Assembly: GCA_007922225.1 (NCBI GenBank) | Contig: ML679941.1 | Coordinates: forward strand, 63,030,099-63,094,098 | From: Emydura subglobosa | Lineage: Eukaryota; Chordata; Testudines; Chelidae | Reading direction: 5' to 3' | Length of the DNA stretch: 64,000 nucleotides | In this document: positions 49,233 through 59,139 of the stretch, in pieces | Numbering within the stretch: the first letter of the stretch is position 1 | Layout of the letters: the number at the start of each line of letters is the position of its first letter | Notes under the pieces: generated by a model | Told to the model about the DNA's origin: nothing | The model's database searches: none | Seen by the model: the letters and a program-made list of their open reading frames with translations, nothing else | Program-made: the position numbers and the translations under genes

Positions 49233-50260
49233 TCAGCTTTTCCTTGTCAACTCCTGCATCCATACTTTAACTTGAGTGGCCTGTGGATTTCCAACATCAT
49301 GTGCTATTGTTTGCTTACTGAATACCCAAAAATCCTCATAAATTTGTTTGGTACTTTTATCATGGAAATTCCCATTAACTTTGGCCCAGAAAGTTAGGTC
49401 CAGTAGTTTTGTTTGTAGTGTAACTGGCGTTTCATTAGACGCTATCTGTAGTGTGCATATAGGTGTTGTAATAAATGCAGTACACACAATTTGTAGTGCC
49501 TGGGCTTGTATTAATTCTAATTTTTTAAGTTCTGATTTTGATGCTGACCCAAAAGCTTGGCACCCAGAGTCAGTAACTGATCTGATTAAGGCTCTGTATA
49601 CCATCAGCAGCGTTTTCTTAGCAGCCCCCCAGCTAGTCCCTTCAAGACTTTTAAACAGATTAATTCTTCCTGTACATTTATCTTTAACATAGTTTATATG
49701 ATCTATGTATATGATACAAAGTAATTTAGTATCAAATATTACCCCTAATAATTTTAACCTTTTAACTATATCTATTTGTTCTCCTTACAGATTCAGTTAA
49801 CATTCCTTTGTAACTTTCCTTTTTGTAAAGATCAGCCCTTTCGTTTTAGCAATGGAGACTGTGAAACCCTATTCATTTCCCCAGTCAGCAGTCTCTCAGA
49901 ATGCTTTCTTGATTCTCTTTTCTGCCACCTCAGTATTCCTGATCCTAACTCACAGAGCACAATCATCTGTGAATAGAGTGACACCTACCCTGGCACTTAT
50001 TTGTTTTGGGAGTTCATTTATCATAATATTAAATAAGGCTGTGCTGATAGCATTGTTACTGTGGTGTTCCATCGATGTGATATATATTTGACATAACTTT
50101 CCCAACTTTAATCTGCATGGTCATTTTACTCAAAAATTCTCTAATCTATCCATACATTCTTCCCCTTATGCCTAGTGTACCTACTTTGCACAATAAGCCT
50201 TCCCTCTATAGCATGTCATAGGCCTTTTCAATATCTAGAAAGACAGCTGTCATGAAACCA
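49233..50260 (-). pseudogene. LINE reverse transcriptase, catalytic half
   Basis: The minus strand shows TAVFLDIEKAYDML at 50,250-50,205 (the RT box with the first catalytic aspartate; the next codon, usually W, is TAG) and FTDDCAL at 49,973-49,953 (normally F-A-D-D, the second catalytic pair). The thumb region follows: GTSWGAAKKTLL near 49,625 and YRALIRSVTDSGCQAFGSAS near 49,600, with SKSELKKLELIQAQALQIVC after it. The 123-codon ORF 49,604-49,233 is the best preserved piece. Confidence 0.85.
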
Positions 50261-51295
50261 CTGTGTCACATCCATTAGCGTGCGCAGCACATTTGATTAG
50301 GGTGTGCACCCAGGGAATCTTTTCCAGGGGTATCGGCGTCAATTTCACCGGCGGGCCAATTTGAATTTCCCACCAGCGGAATTCTCCCCGCGTACCGAGA
50401 AATCTCCCGAAGAACAGGATTTCGGCAGCAGAGCGCAGTGCCTTCCTTTCCTCATCTCTTGCGGGACATGTATAAAAGGTTTTACTTCCCGACATTAGGG
50501 TGTGCCTTTTGTATTTCAGTTTCTAATTTAACAATGGGCATATCTACGCCAAAGACTTAAATCAACATGTTAGGTCGACTTCAGCCATCGTAGTAATTAC
50601 TGTGGTGGTTCATGTCATGCTGCCCTTCCTCTGTTGGTGGTGCATGTCCTCACCAAGAGCACTTCCACTGACTTAAGAGCGGCAGTGTGGGGGACCGAGA
50701 GCCTGGACTTTCAGCTCCATGTACAGCTTCCTGCTGGGAGCCTGGGTGCGCCCACGAGGCTCCTGGCTTCTCTCTCTCCACCGGAAGCCCAGGTGCTGCC
50801 CTCAGGCTCTATGCTTCAAGCCTGAGTGCTTCCTGGGCTCCCCAATGGGCTGTTACCCAGGTTCCCGGCGTCCCACTCCCAGCCAGCCTGCATGCTGAGG
50901 CTCCCGGCTCCCCACTGGGCAGTTGCCATGTTCCTAGTGGGGAGCAAAGAGCCTCAGGGCAGCGGGGAGCAGGAAGCCGGGACCCTCTTGGTGCAGACAG
51001 GCTCCCAGCAGGGAACAAAGAGCTGGAAACCTGGGCAACAGTCCAGCTGAAAGTGGAGAGCCAGGGCCCAGGGGAGCCGTGAAATTGACAAGAATGACAG
51101 CTAAAAGCCCATGTAAGTAACCTGCAGTGTCTAGACAGACACTGCATCGCCCGGCTACACCTACACCTCTCATGAAAGTGGAGTTATTTGTCAGTGTAGT
51201 AGGGTACTTATATCAGTGGGAGCAAGTCTGTAGTGTGTACACTGACATAATTAGGTCAATATAATTTGCCTTCTGTAGACCTAACCCTGTAGTAT
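50261..51295. mobile_element. Composite 1-kb insertion inside the LINE RT
   Basis: The LINE reading breaks between GFRRGRCTIDHI (right side) and VFLDIEKAYD (left side). The insertion is bordered by AAACCA at 50,255-50,260 and 51,296-51,301, a possible 6-bp target duplication. It has a CpG-rich left part (50,261-50,510) and a larger right part (about 50,533-51,295) with MITE-like ends (GGGCATATCTACGCC; TTAGGTCTACAGAAGG inverted). The GC-rich core at 50,690-51,070 contains inverted copies of GGGAGCCTG and related motifs. Overlapping ORFs at 50,687-51,173 are composition artefacts. Confidence 0.7.
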
Positions 51296-52100
51296 AAACC
51301 AAACCAATGTGATCAATGGTGCATCTTCCTCTTCTAAAACCACTCTGCACCTTAATTATAATGCCATTGTTGTCCAAATATACAACCAATCTTTCATTTA
51401 CCATTTTTCCATCAGTTTACCTAGACAGGACATATGGGCAATTGATCTATAGACATCCACTTTTGTGACTAGTTTGCCTAGTTTTTGTATTGACATAACC
51501 ACTGCATGTTTCCACCTAACCGGTATCACTCTTTTTTCCAAGATAGTGTTATATTAACTGCTTTCAGAGAGATATTTAAACATTATGTTACATATATTAT
51601 CTTTACCTGGGGATGTATCCTTGCTGAAATAAATAGCTTTCTCAAGTTCTCTGATACAAAACCAGTCATGTTTACCCTAACTACATAATAGATCATGATT
51701 CTCTTCAATGAATTTTCTTTTAGTCTGGCGGAAAACCTCACTTTGGTTTTCATCATTATGCACTGCTCAAAAAGTTTCTGCTAAAACTTCCACTTTCTCA
51801 TTATCAGAACTTCTATCTGTGTTGTCAGTTCCTATAAGACCTGATATGCAGCTACTGTTAGTCTGAATTCCATTCATTCTTCTAATTTGCCTGTACCTTT
51901 CTGATGTCTTGGTATCTTTGTTTATCTGCCCCCAGTACTTCCTCCAGCTCTCTTTCTTAGATCTTGTTATAATTCTCTGTGCTATTGCCTTACTTCATTT
52001 ATACTTAATTAAATCTTCACAACTCATTGTATTTTTTGCTTTTTTATAGGCTTTGTTCCTTTCTTTAACTGCCATTTTACACTCTTCATTCTATCATGGA
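51296..52100 (-). pseudogene. LINE reverse transcriptase, N-terminal half
   Basis: Minus-strand motifs in order: SPGKDNICNIMFKYL near 51,615 (conserved PGxDGI box), RWKHAVVMSIQKLGK near 51,500, SCLGKLMEK near 51,415, then VNERLVVYLDNNGI at 51,404-51,363 and QSGFRRGRCTIDHI at about 51,350-51,308. This is the fingers region before the catalytic palm. Several stops are present. Confidence 0.8.
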
Positions 52101-52289
52101 GTGAGCTTTTATTTTTGGGGTACTTCAATATCCTAAATATGGCCAGTGGCTGCTGCTATTAATCTCTTTAGTACATTGTCATTGAAATTCTCTATATCAC
52201 CATTCACACAATGATTATTCACAAATTCAGTAAATTTACTCCCAGTTCCCTTTCTTAAAATTCCAGGTGGTTAATTTTCCATTATCTCC

Positions 52290-52930
52290 AAGCTTACCTT
52301 TCCCTTCAAAAGTAATAAATATAGAGAATGATCACTTTCCATTCCTTCTTCCTATATATTTCCCAGTTGCATTTACTTGCAACTTGCTATTTACTTGCTA
52401 TTGTTATAATTTCCAGGTCTAAACAGGAAAGCTATCATCTGCTGCATTAGAAATATTGGGGTTGCCATCATTTAAAACCAGTAGATGGTTTTCATCAATT
52501 AACTTTTCTAAGCATGCACCATTTTTATTAGTTGTCTTACTTCCCCCAATTTATTGTGACAATTTAGGTCATTGCATATAATATATGGTCTTTTAGCATT
52601 CTTCACTATTTCTTGTGGCTCTGAAATTTCTAGTTTCCCACATGGGTTATAGATATTTCAAATCCTTAAAGAAATATTACTCTTCTGCATTGGGATCTCA
52701 ACAGCATTGTATTCTAGACTTACTTCTTCATTCTCTACAGCTATATAGTTTAATCTTTCCCTTATGAATGCATAAATACCTCCTCTACCTAGTTTTCAGT
52801 CTTCCCAAAAGGCAATATACCATGGAATTTTAAAAGTGAGCTTTTCAACCAGCCATGTTTCTTGGATACATATGATATCTGGTTAGTTTTCATTTTCAGG
52901 ATATTTTGTTTTAGTTCTTGATCATGTGCT
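52290..52930 (-). pseudogene. LINE AP-type endonuclease
   Basis: The minus strand reads ICIQETWLVEKLTFKIPWY near 52,870 (the catalytic QETW box), then GRGGIYAFIRERLNYI near 52,780, IYNPCGKL near 52,655 and YIICNDLNCHN near 52,575 (normally GDFNAH, the metal and base-contact box). This apurinic-type nuclease nicks target DNA to prime reverse transcription. Two core boxes are mutated and stops are present. Confidence 0.82.
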
Positions 52931-53269
52931 ATCAGACCATGAGCATTCTAACAAAAGATTGAGTCATATTTCTCCATTAACTCATTCAAAATTGCATGGA
53001 TGTGATCTATTGACAAGTTGCTAATATACAAGTTGTTTTTGCCCTTGCTATAATTTTTCATTTTTTATGATTTTTTTTCTTGGTTTGTGATGTACAATGT
53101 ATCACTTCAATCATAAATGCAATAAAGCTTTCTTTTTTCATTACCAGTATATCATTGCCTATTCCTACCACAGTGTTTTATAGAATGAGGTTGTATCTAC
53201 AGTTTCCCTTTTCCTATGTTGATTGTCTCTTCTCTCACCACATGATGCTTTGAGAGTCTCCTTACAGCT

Positions 53270-53835
53270 TCCACATAAAATATATTAACAATTTTTTTCT
53301 TTTGTATCTTTTTAGCTTCCCTGCTACAATATACCTTTGATATGTTAGACTGTGATTACCATCACAGTTACTACTTTACCCTCTGTCCCTTCTACACAAT
53401 TTTTGTAGGAATGCTCTCTCCACATTTATCACATCTTGTTTTCCCTTTACAAGCAGCTGCTACATGCCCATATCATTGGCACTTATAACACCTTAGGGGA
53501 GGGGGAATATATGGCTTGGTTCTGGATATCTGAAACCCTACTGTTATTAACACTCACATCTTCTCTTATGCTATTGGTGATCTCATCACTGGTCATATCT
53601 AATAGCACTCCATATATTACCCCCTTTATTTCAGTCAAATACTTTGTTAGCTGGCAACTTAATTTAGGTTTCCCTAGCATTTTATTTTGTAACAGTTTAT
53701 CAGTTTACTCTTTGTTTTTAGATTCAACTAAAAAAATCACCATCTCACATCCTCATAGCTTTTACAATACCCCCTCTGCTTTTTTTTTTAATCCACTCAG
53801 CTACTTTCACAGGGTTAACATCACCTAATCTTATT
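53270..53835 (-). pseudogene. LINE ORF1 gag with CCHC zinc knuckles
   Basis: At about 53,495-53,380 the minus strand reads CYKCQ-YGHVAAACKGKTRC followed by DKCGE, i.e. tandem CCHC-type knuckles; the residue after CYKCQ is a stop (TGA). Upstream, GVIYGVLLDMTSDEITNSI fits the RRM-like region before the knuckles in I-type ORF1 proteins. ORF1 binds element RNA. The coding frame is interrupted. Confidence 0.78.
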
Positions 53836-53849
53836 TCTTTGGGCTAGGG

Positions 53850-55617
53850 ATCTTATAATTATAGCTTTTTGGTTTATTTCCTTCCTCAGTTTTGCTTTTT
53901 TTGCTATCAATTCATATCATCTTCTGCTTCTACTCCTTTTGCTTCAGTTTTTAGCATGATTTCATTTGAGATCAGAAAATGCCTGCTTGCCAGCCTTCTA
54001 TTTTCAGCCTCTTGGCTTTATAGTGCTGGTCCAGCCCTTCCCCCAGCTGGGCTTCCCTCTCAATTAACCTTGGCCCTCCCTCTCTCAGGTGATGCCAGGT
54101 AACCTACTTGGCCTTTTAGGCCCTTATTAAGTCTATCAGGGCTGGTGTGGGGTGCACAGCTCCATCACAATCTGCAATTAGTAAATTTACACTGTCAACC
54201 AACTCTAAATATCAGCGAACATACATAAAAAGTTTGTCTGCTGTCATCTCAAGCTGTCTCAAAGGATGAGGATCTTCAATACATATGGATTAATACAGCA
54301 GCCTGAAGCCTATATAGATAAAAGAGTTGGAGCAACAGTGTCAGACTAGAAGGGAAAGCCATCAAGATGATCATCCTTGAAACTTCAGACAAGACTGAAA
54401 ACCACCTTTAGTTACACCACTCCTCTTGTATTTCAAACAGTAAGGAGCACACTGATGTACCTCAGCAAATAAATAGTAATACTAGTGCTCTGTTGACTAT
54501 ATCTAGCAGGAAATTAATTGACAATGGCAGAGGAGAATGGATGACTAAAGCACTAATCCAATAGCTCAGATACTTCAACTATAAGAGAACACATGTGAAG
54601 ATGACAGAAATAATCAGATATTGTTGTCTGTGCTAAGAAAAATTATGATCTGACTGAAATATTTCTGATGAGTGAGTGTTCATACGTGGTATGGTATGAT
54701 GGGGTGCACAAATCCCACACTTGGCAAGTCAAGCTTAATTAATTGCTTTGGGCTTGATCAGTCCCACCACTCCATACCAGCAAAGAGCGTCAGACCTGGA
54801 GGGAGGACCTAAAAGGGAGAAGCCCAGCTCAGGTAGGGGCAGACCTGGGAGGAGGGCAGAGTCCTTCACTCCTAGAGAGAGTGTGGCTGAGAGCAAGCAC
54901 TACTTGAATGATTGATGTCTGTTTTAGCACCCCACCCCCTTGCGCCTGATACAGGACACTTACTTTTGAGTTATTAATAGTGACTTGCCTGTGTGCACTG
55001 AACAGGACTGTGGCCTGCTGGGGGCTTCCTAAAGAGAGTGAGGTCTGCTGCAAACTTGTGTTAACTCTTTTCTGTTTCTTTTTCCTTTGGATTTTGATAG
55101 TCATGGAAGGGGTGGACTTCAGAGGGCTGAGTCTCCCAAGAGCTGGACCCATTGTATTGACTGCCTGAATTCTGAGGACTAGAGGCTAGGTGAGTTCGGA
55201 GCCCTGTCACACCCCAAGGGAGTGCGGTGGAAGAGGAACCCCTGATACATATGGCCAAACAACTTCTGGCTATGCAAGAGGACATATTCGTCCATAGTAT
55301 TAGCAGAAGAAGCAATTATGGGATAGCCTTATTTGCCCAAACCACTTGAAGAGGAAATACATTTTCATTTTATTATGCCCATGTTAGGTGCATGACAACT
55401 GTGTGATCAGCTGAATTATTTACAGTAGCTGGTTTCATAGTGGTTTTTTTAAAACATTGCTTTTACTTGTTTCTCAACTAATACAGTTAGCTGAATATTA
55501 CAAAAGCATTTCTCTGACTATATACTCCATTTTAAGTGAACTAGCTATGGCTGTACTTGTGCTCCTTCTTGGCCTCTTTTCCACAGGCATTTGCATGACT
55601 GAGGCTTCATCTACAGG
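53850..55617. other. Unassigned; includes possible LINE 5' UTR
   Basis: 53,850-54,180 may be the LINE 5' leader. The rest has no recognisable gene or repeat. The pair of opposite ORFs at 54,829-55,315 shows no family motif. Confidence 0.4.
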
Positions 55618-55622
55618 GGGAT

Positions 55623-56839
55623 TGTGACCGAAAGCACACCTATATTTACATTCTCTGCATCATTATAATAATCTTTGTACAAAATATGCCTTGTGAGATA
55701 TATAATTTGGAAACTAATAACTTGCCGGTCAATGTTATGGTGAAATGTATGTAGCAACATTATATGTAAAGTTATGAATTCCCCCTGTATGATGATGTTA
55801 GCCCATGTCCAAACCCATGCAGCCCTGACTAGGCAAAAAGTTGTTAAGCAGATCTATCCTAAACAAAGGAATGTGTGTTTACCTCAATTTACCATATAAA
55901 TAGTAAACAGAGGGCTTGAAACTGCAAAAGGGGGAAGTGGCAAGAGACAAAGCAAATCTGCATTTCAGCACACATAGGGGAGAAGAAAAAGCATGGAGCC
56001 ATTGGAATCTCATCACCTTCTTTACCATTTGAATGAATTTTTCTATAAGGGGTAATCCTCAACAGAATCCACTTCAAAGGGTGACTGGACTATAAAAGTG
56101 AGAGGCAAAAACACCCCCAGGCATTTCTTCTACTCTCTCCCTCTCTTCCACCTAAAAAGACAAATGAACCAGCCCTTTGACCTTTGTGAGGGATTCTGAC
56201 CTAAGAATTTGCTCAGCAATGTTGCTGGGAACATATGGTAAGGATTTTACCTTGAACCAAGTCTAGCTTGTAAAGTTTTATCTACTGGAAAATGTTCTAT
56301 CTTTATTTCTCTTATAATCATTTCTGACTTTAATGCCTTGTACTTGTACTCATTTAAAATCTATCTCTTTGTAATTTAATACACTTTTTTTTAAAATCAA
56401 AACGAATCCAGTGTTGTGTGTAAATTGAACTATTTGGTAACTCCAGTTAAAATAGCCAACTGTTGAATATTGACCATTTAGAGGTACAACAGACCTCTAA
56501 TATCTGAACTGCCCATGGAGAGCTGGATGGTGCAGAACACACGTTTTGGGGCGTATTCAGGATTTGGAGTTGGTTGAGGCCACCTGCAAGTAGTAATGTA
56601 GGGCTGGTGGAAGCCAGAGTGTGACTGGAGTATTGCTGACAGGCAGCTGAAATCAAAGCTGCTGGGCAAAGGCGCTAGCTATACACAGACACTCCGGGTG
56701 TGACCTGCACGCTGTTAGGTTATTTATGAGCAGTCCAGGGTTGGAGCTACAACAGCAAAGCATTGTGAGGCAGCCAGGGTTATGAGGCAGGTGGTGATAT
56801 GTTCCCTCACTGGTCTGCAATGCACCCTGATATGTGACA
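55623..56839 (+). mobile_element. Solo LTR, 1,217 bp, with perfect 5-bp duplication
   Basis: Begins TGTGACC and ends TGTGACA, flanked by GGGAT on both sides (55,618-55,622 and 56,840-56,844). A canonical TATA box TATAAAAG lies at 56,091-56,098, which places the transcription start near 56,120. A T-rich stretch with AATACA near 56,380 may hold the polyadenylation signal. No internal coding region is present, so it is a solo LTR of an endogenous retrovirus-like family. A second, inverted copy is at 31,388-32,522. Confidence 0.88.
56091..56098 (+). promoter_or_regulatory. TATA box of the solo LTR
   Basis: TATAAAAG lies about 470 bp into the LTR, a sensible distance for the end of U3. The equivalent position in the inverted copy has lost the motif. 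Confidence 0.6.
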
Positions 56840-56916
56840 GGGATTTTAACTCAATACATTCATCTGGGTACAATGCAGCTGAAAAAATTCATTGAGGTAC
56901 AGCTGAACCCATAAAT

Positions 56917-57740
56917 GACATTACTTCCCCCCATCACAGTTCAGGGCAACTGCACCTGCTTTTCCTCTCAGTGGTCCAACAGGGGACCTACTTTCAGATT
57001 CCAGCTCCCTAGCTGTTGTCTTTCTTGGGTGGAGACACGCATCCCTCTCCTTTCTGATCAGGGTATTTCTAGGATGCACATTTCCTTGCCTTCACGGTGT
57101 ATTTCCCAACACAGATAGGTTGCTCCAGGCTGCGTACTTTCTTGCTTCTTCAGAGCCGTTAACAGGTGTAATTGCTACAATTATAAGATATCACAGAGCA
57201 CTTCCTACACAAGCCTACTTTATTTAATGTAAAAGCATTACAGAGCAAGCATATTTAAATACCTACATGCATGCTACCAAGCTTGCCAGAATTAATCCCC
57301 AACCTAAAATGGATTCTGGCAGGAGCAGGCCTTTAAACCTCCCACCGCCAGGGGGGATTCCTTGTGTTTACCAATTCATCACAGCTTCAGTTTAGAACAA
57401 GCCCTCAGTTTTATGAGGTCTCAGTAGGCCTAGTCCTTCCGACCCTATCCTAAGAATTAGGGCCCTTTATTGGCTGGATCAGGAAGTAGGCCCTGAGTCA
57501 GTTTGAAACCAGGCTATTTATCCAAAAACTGTTTTTTGTCTGTTGGTCCGTGGGGAATCCAGTTAGAACTAGTATATATGTACCCCTCCAGAGGCGTGGC
57601 TTCAAAGGGTTGATAATGGAGGAAGTACAATAGCATCCCCCCTCTCTATTAGAAGATGCTAGTACATTAGCATCCTTGCCCCTCACCTTCCAGGATCTCT
57701 TCATTGCTTTCACAGATGTTGTGCTAAATACAGCAAGCAC
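56917..57740. mobile_element. Possible LTR-like repeat
   Basis: Sequence such as GTTCAGGGCAACTGCACCTG, TAGCTGTTGTCTTTCTTGGG and GCCTACTTTATTTAATGTAA reads like an LTR of a turtle endogenous retrovirus, judged from memory. No flanking duplication was found and the limits are approximate. Confidence 0.42.
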
Positions 57741-58469
57741 TTATCCCATGGGGCACATAATGATGAGAAACATCTCGTTTTACCAAAAAGGCACTGCTAA
57801 TTGAGAGAGCTTGTAAGGATTGCTGTGAGGTGTCCCCTCGCCACCCGTCAGTCTTCCAAACACACACTCCATTGACATTCTGCAATTGCTCAAGGTAAAA
57901 TTCAACCACTCCTTTCTCTTGTCCTGCTGTCTAGTGAAAGGCTTAATAACTCCATGAATGTCCGTAGTGTTCTAGGAAGCAAACGCTCCCTTGCTCAGTT
58001 CTGCAAACGGGCCTGAATGTATAAACATCCTGGCATAATGGATAACTCAAGGCCACTCTACATTAATGTTAGTGACTTTTACACAGTGATCTCGGGATTA
58101 GGTGCCTAATCCCAGTTTCAGCTTCAGTTTTCACAAAACTCCTGCCAAACCCTGTAGGTGCCTAAACTCACTTGGAACTTAACTTTTCAAAGTAAAAAAT
58201 TCCCTAGGTAAAAAATTCCCTATTTTTCAGTCTCTGGGCATGTTCCCTGCTGCCTCCTTCTGGGCATCTGGATGCCAATTTCCCATTTAAACCCCAGAGA
58301 GATTCACAAACTGGGGAAGATAGGCATTCAGCCACTTACATTGTGTGTGGGGCCCAATCCAGTAGGTATGCTCAGAGGTTGTCTACTGGATCAGGTCCCA
58401 TTCAAAATCCTATCAGAAAATGAGGAGGCGGTGGTGCTGACTTTCTGGCTTCAACCTGAGTGGTTAGAG

Positions 58470-58558
58470 ACCTCGCCTGAGATGTGGGGAGAGGCAGGAA
58501 TAAAGATTGAACCAAGGTCACCAACTTCTCAGGAGAAGGCTCTAACCATTACGCTATA
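58470..58558 (-). repeat. tRNA-derived (SINE-like) module 1
   Basis: The minus strand reads TAGCGTAATGG (58,557-58,547), fitting a Pol III A box, then about 30 nt later GGTTCAATC (58,516-58,508), fitting a B box. Between them CTTCTCCTGAGAAG can form an anticodon-type stem. This looks like a tRNA-derived SINE head or tRNA pseudogene, not an intact tRNA. Confidence 0.55.
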
Positions 58559-58629
58559 GGACATTTTGATGTGGGGCTCCCTCTGTCTCTGCTGTCAAAG
58601 TTGTTCCACTGTGGATAAAAAATTAAAGA

Positions 58630-58700
58630 AGCAGGGGGATTGGACATGGGTCTCCCACCTTCCATGTTAGGGCCCTAACCAATGAACTACAGAGTCATTG
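58630..58700 (-). repeat. tRNA-derived (SINE-like) module 2
   Basis: The minus strand reads TAGTTCATTGGTTAGGGC then GGGAGACCCATGTCCAATCC, a similar A-box/B-box layout with a weaker B box. It lies just beyond module 1 in the same orientation. Confidence 0.45.
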
Positions 58701-59139
58701 TTGCTAACTGTCTTTGGCCCAATGGCTGTACTGGTCCTGTGGATGGTTCCTGTTTGTGGATTAGAGGCAGAGATAAGTGCCTCCTTGCAGCCTGGATGTA
58801 GGTGCTTAGCTCTGAGATAGGAGCAGGGCTTAGCACACACTCCTCCAATAGACATCTTTCATTGGCTAGTTTAGGTGGCTGCACACCTAGCATGCTGGCT
58901 TTTGTGGATCACATTATTAGGTGCCTCTCTCTCCCCATTCATTGTATAGGGAGCCACCTAACTTGGCTAGGCACCTAGCCACCTAACTTGGCTAGACAGT
59001 GGCTAGACACCTAACTTGGCTTTGTGGCTCACAGTGTTGTTCCTGTGATTTTTCTAGGTGCCTAAAAATTAGATGCTGTGACTCTCAGCATTGCAACACC
59101 TAAGTCCCTTTGTGAATCCCACTCTAAGTCCCAATTTTT

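Larger units (their letters stand above)
48242..53840 (-). mobile_element. I/Nimb-group LINE, near full length but decayed (minus)
   Basis: Read on the minus strand from 53,840 to 48,242, the domain order is ORF1 gag with CCHC zinc knuckles, AP-type endonuclease, reverse transcriptase, RNase H and a C-terminal cysteine-rich tail. Endonuclease plus RT plus RNase H in one non-LTR element points to the I superfamily (I, Nimb, Ingi and relatives); CR1, L2, L1 and RTE lack RNase H. The reading carries many stops and frameshifts, so it is inactive. A 1-kb insertion (50,261-51,295) splits the RT. Length without it is about 4.6 kb, in range for such elements. Confidence 0.82.
58060..59130. mobile_element. 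MITE-like composite with tRNA-like modules
   Basis: The outer parts are rich in GGTGCCTAA/TTAGGCACC motifs (58,095-58,165 and 58,915-59,110), suggesting a palindromic DNA-transposon remnant. The interior has two minus-strand tRNA-like segments, reported separately. A CCACCTAACTTGGCTAG unit is repeated about three times at 58,953-59,021. Outer ends are not fixed. Confidence 0.5.

Noticed and set aside
50687..51173. Four overlapping ORFs on both strands
   Set aside because: They lie in the GC-rich repetitive core of an insertion; multiple open frames on both strands indicate composition, not coding.
58470..58558. A functional tRNA gene
   Set aside because: A- and B-box motifs are present but I could not form a full acceptor stem and standard cloverleaf; it fits a SINE head better.
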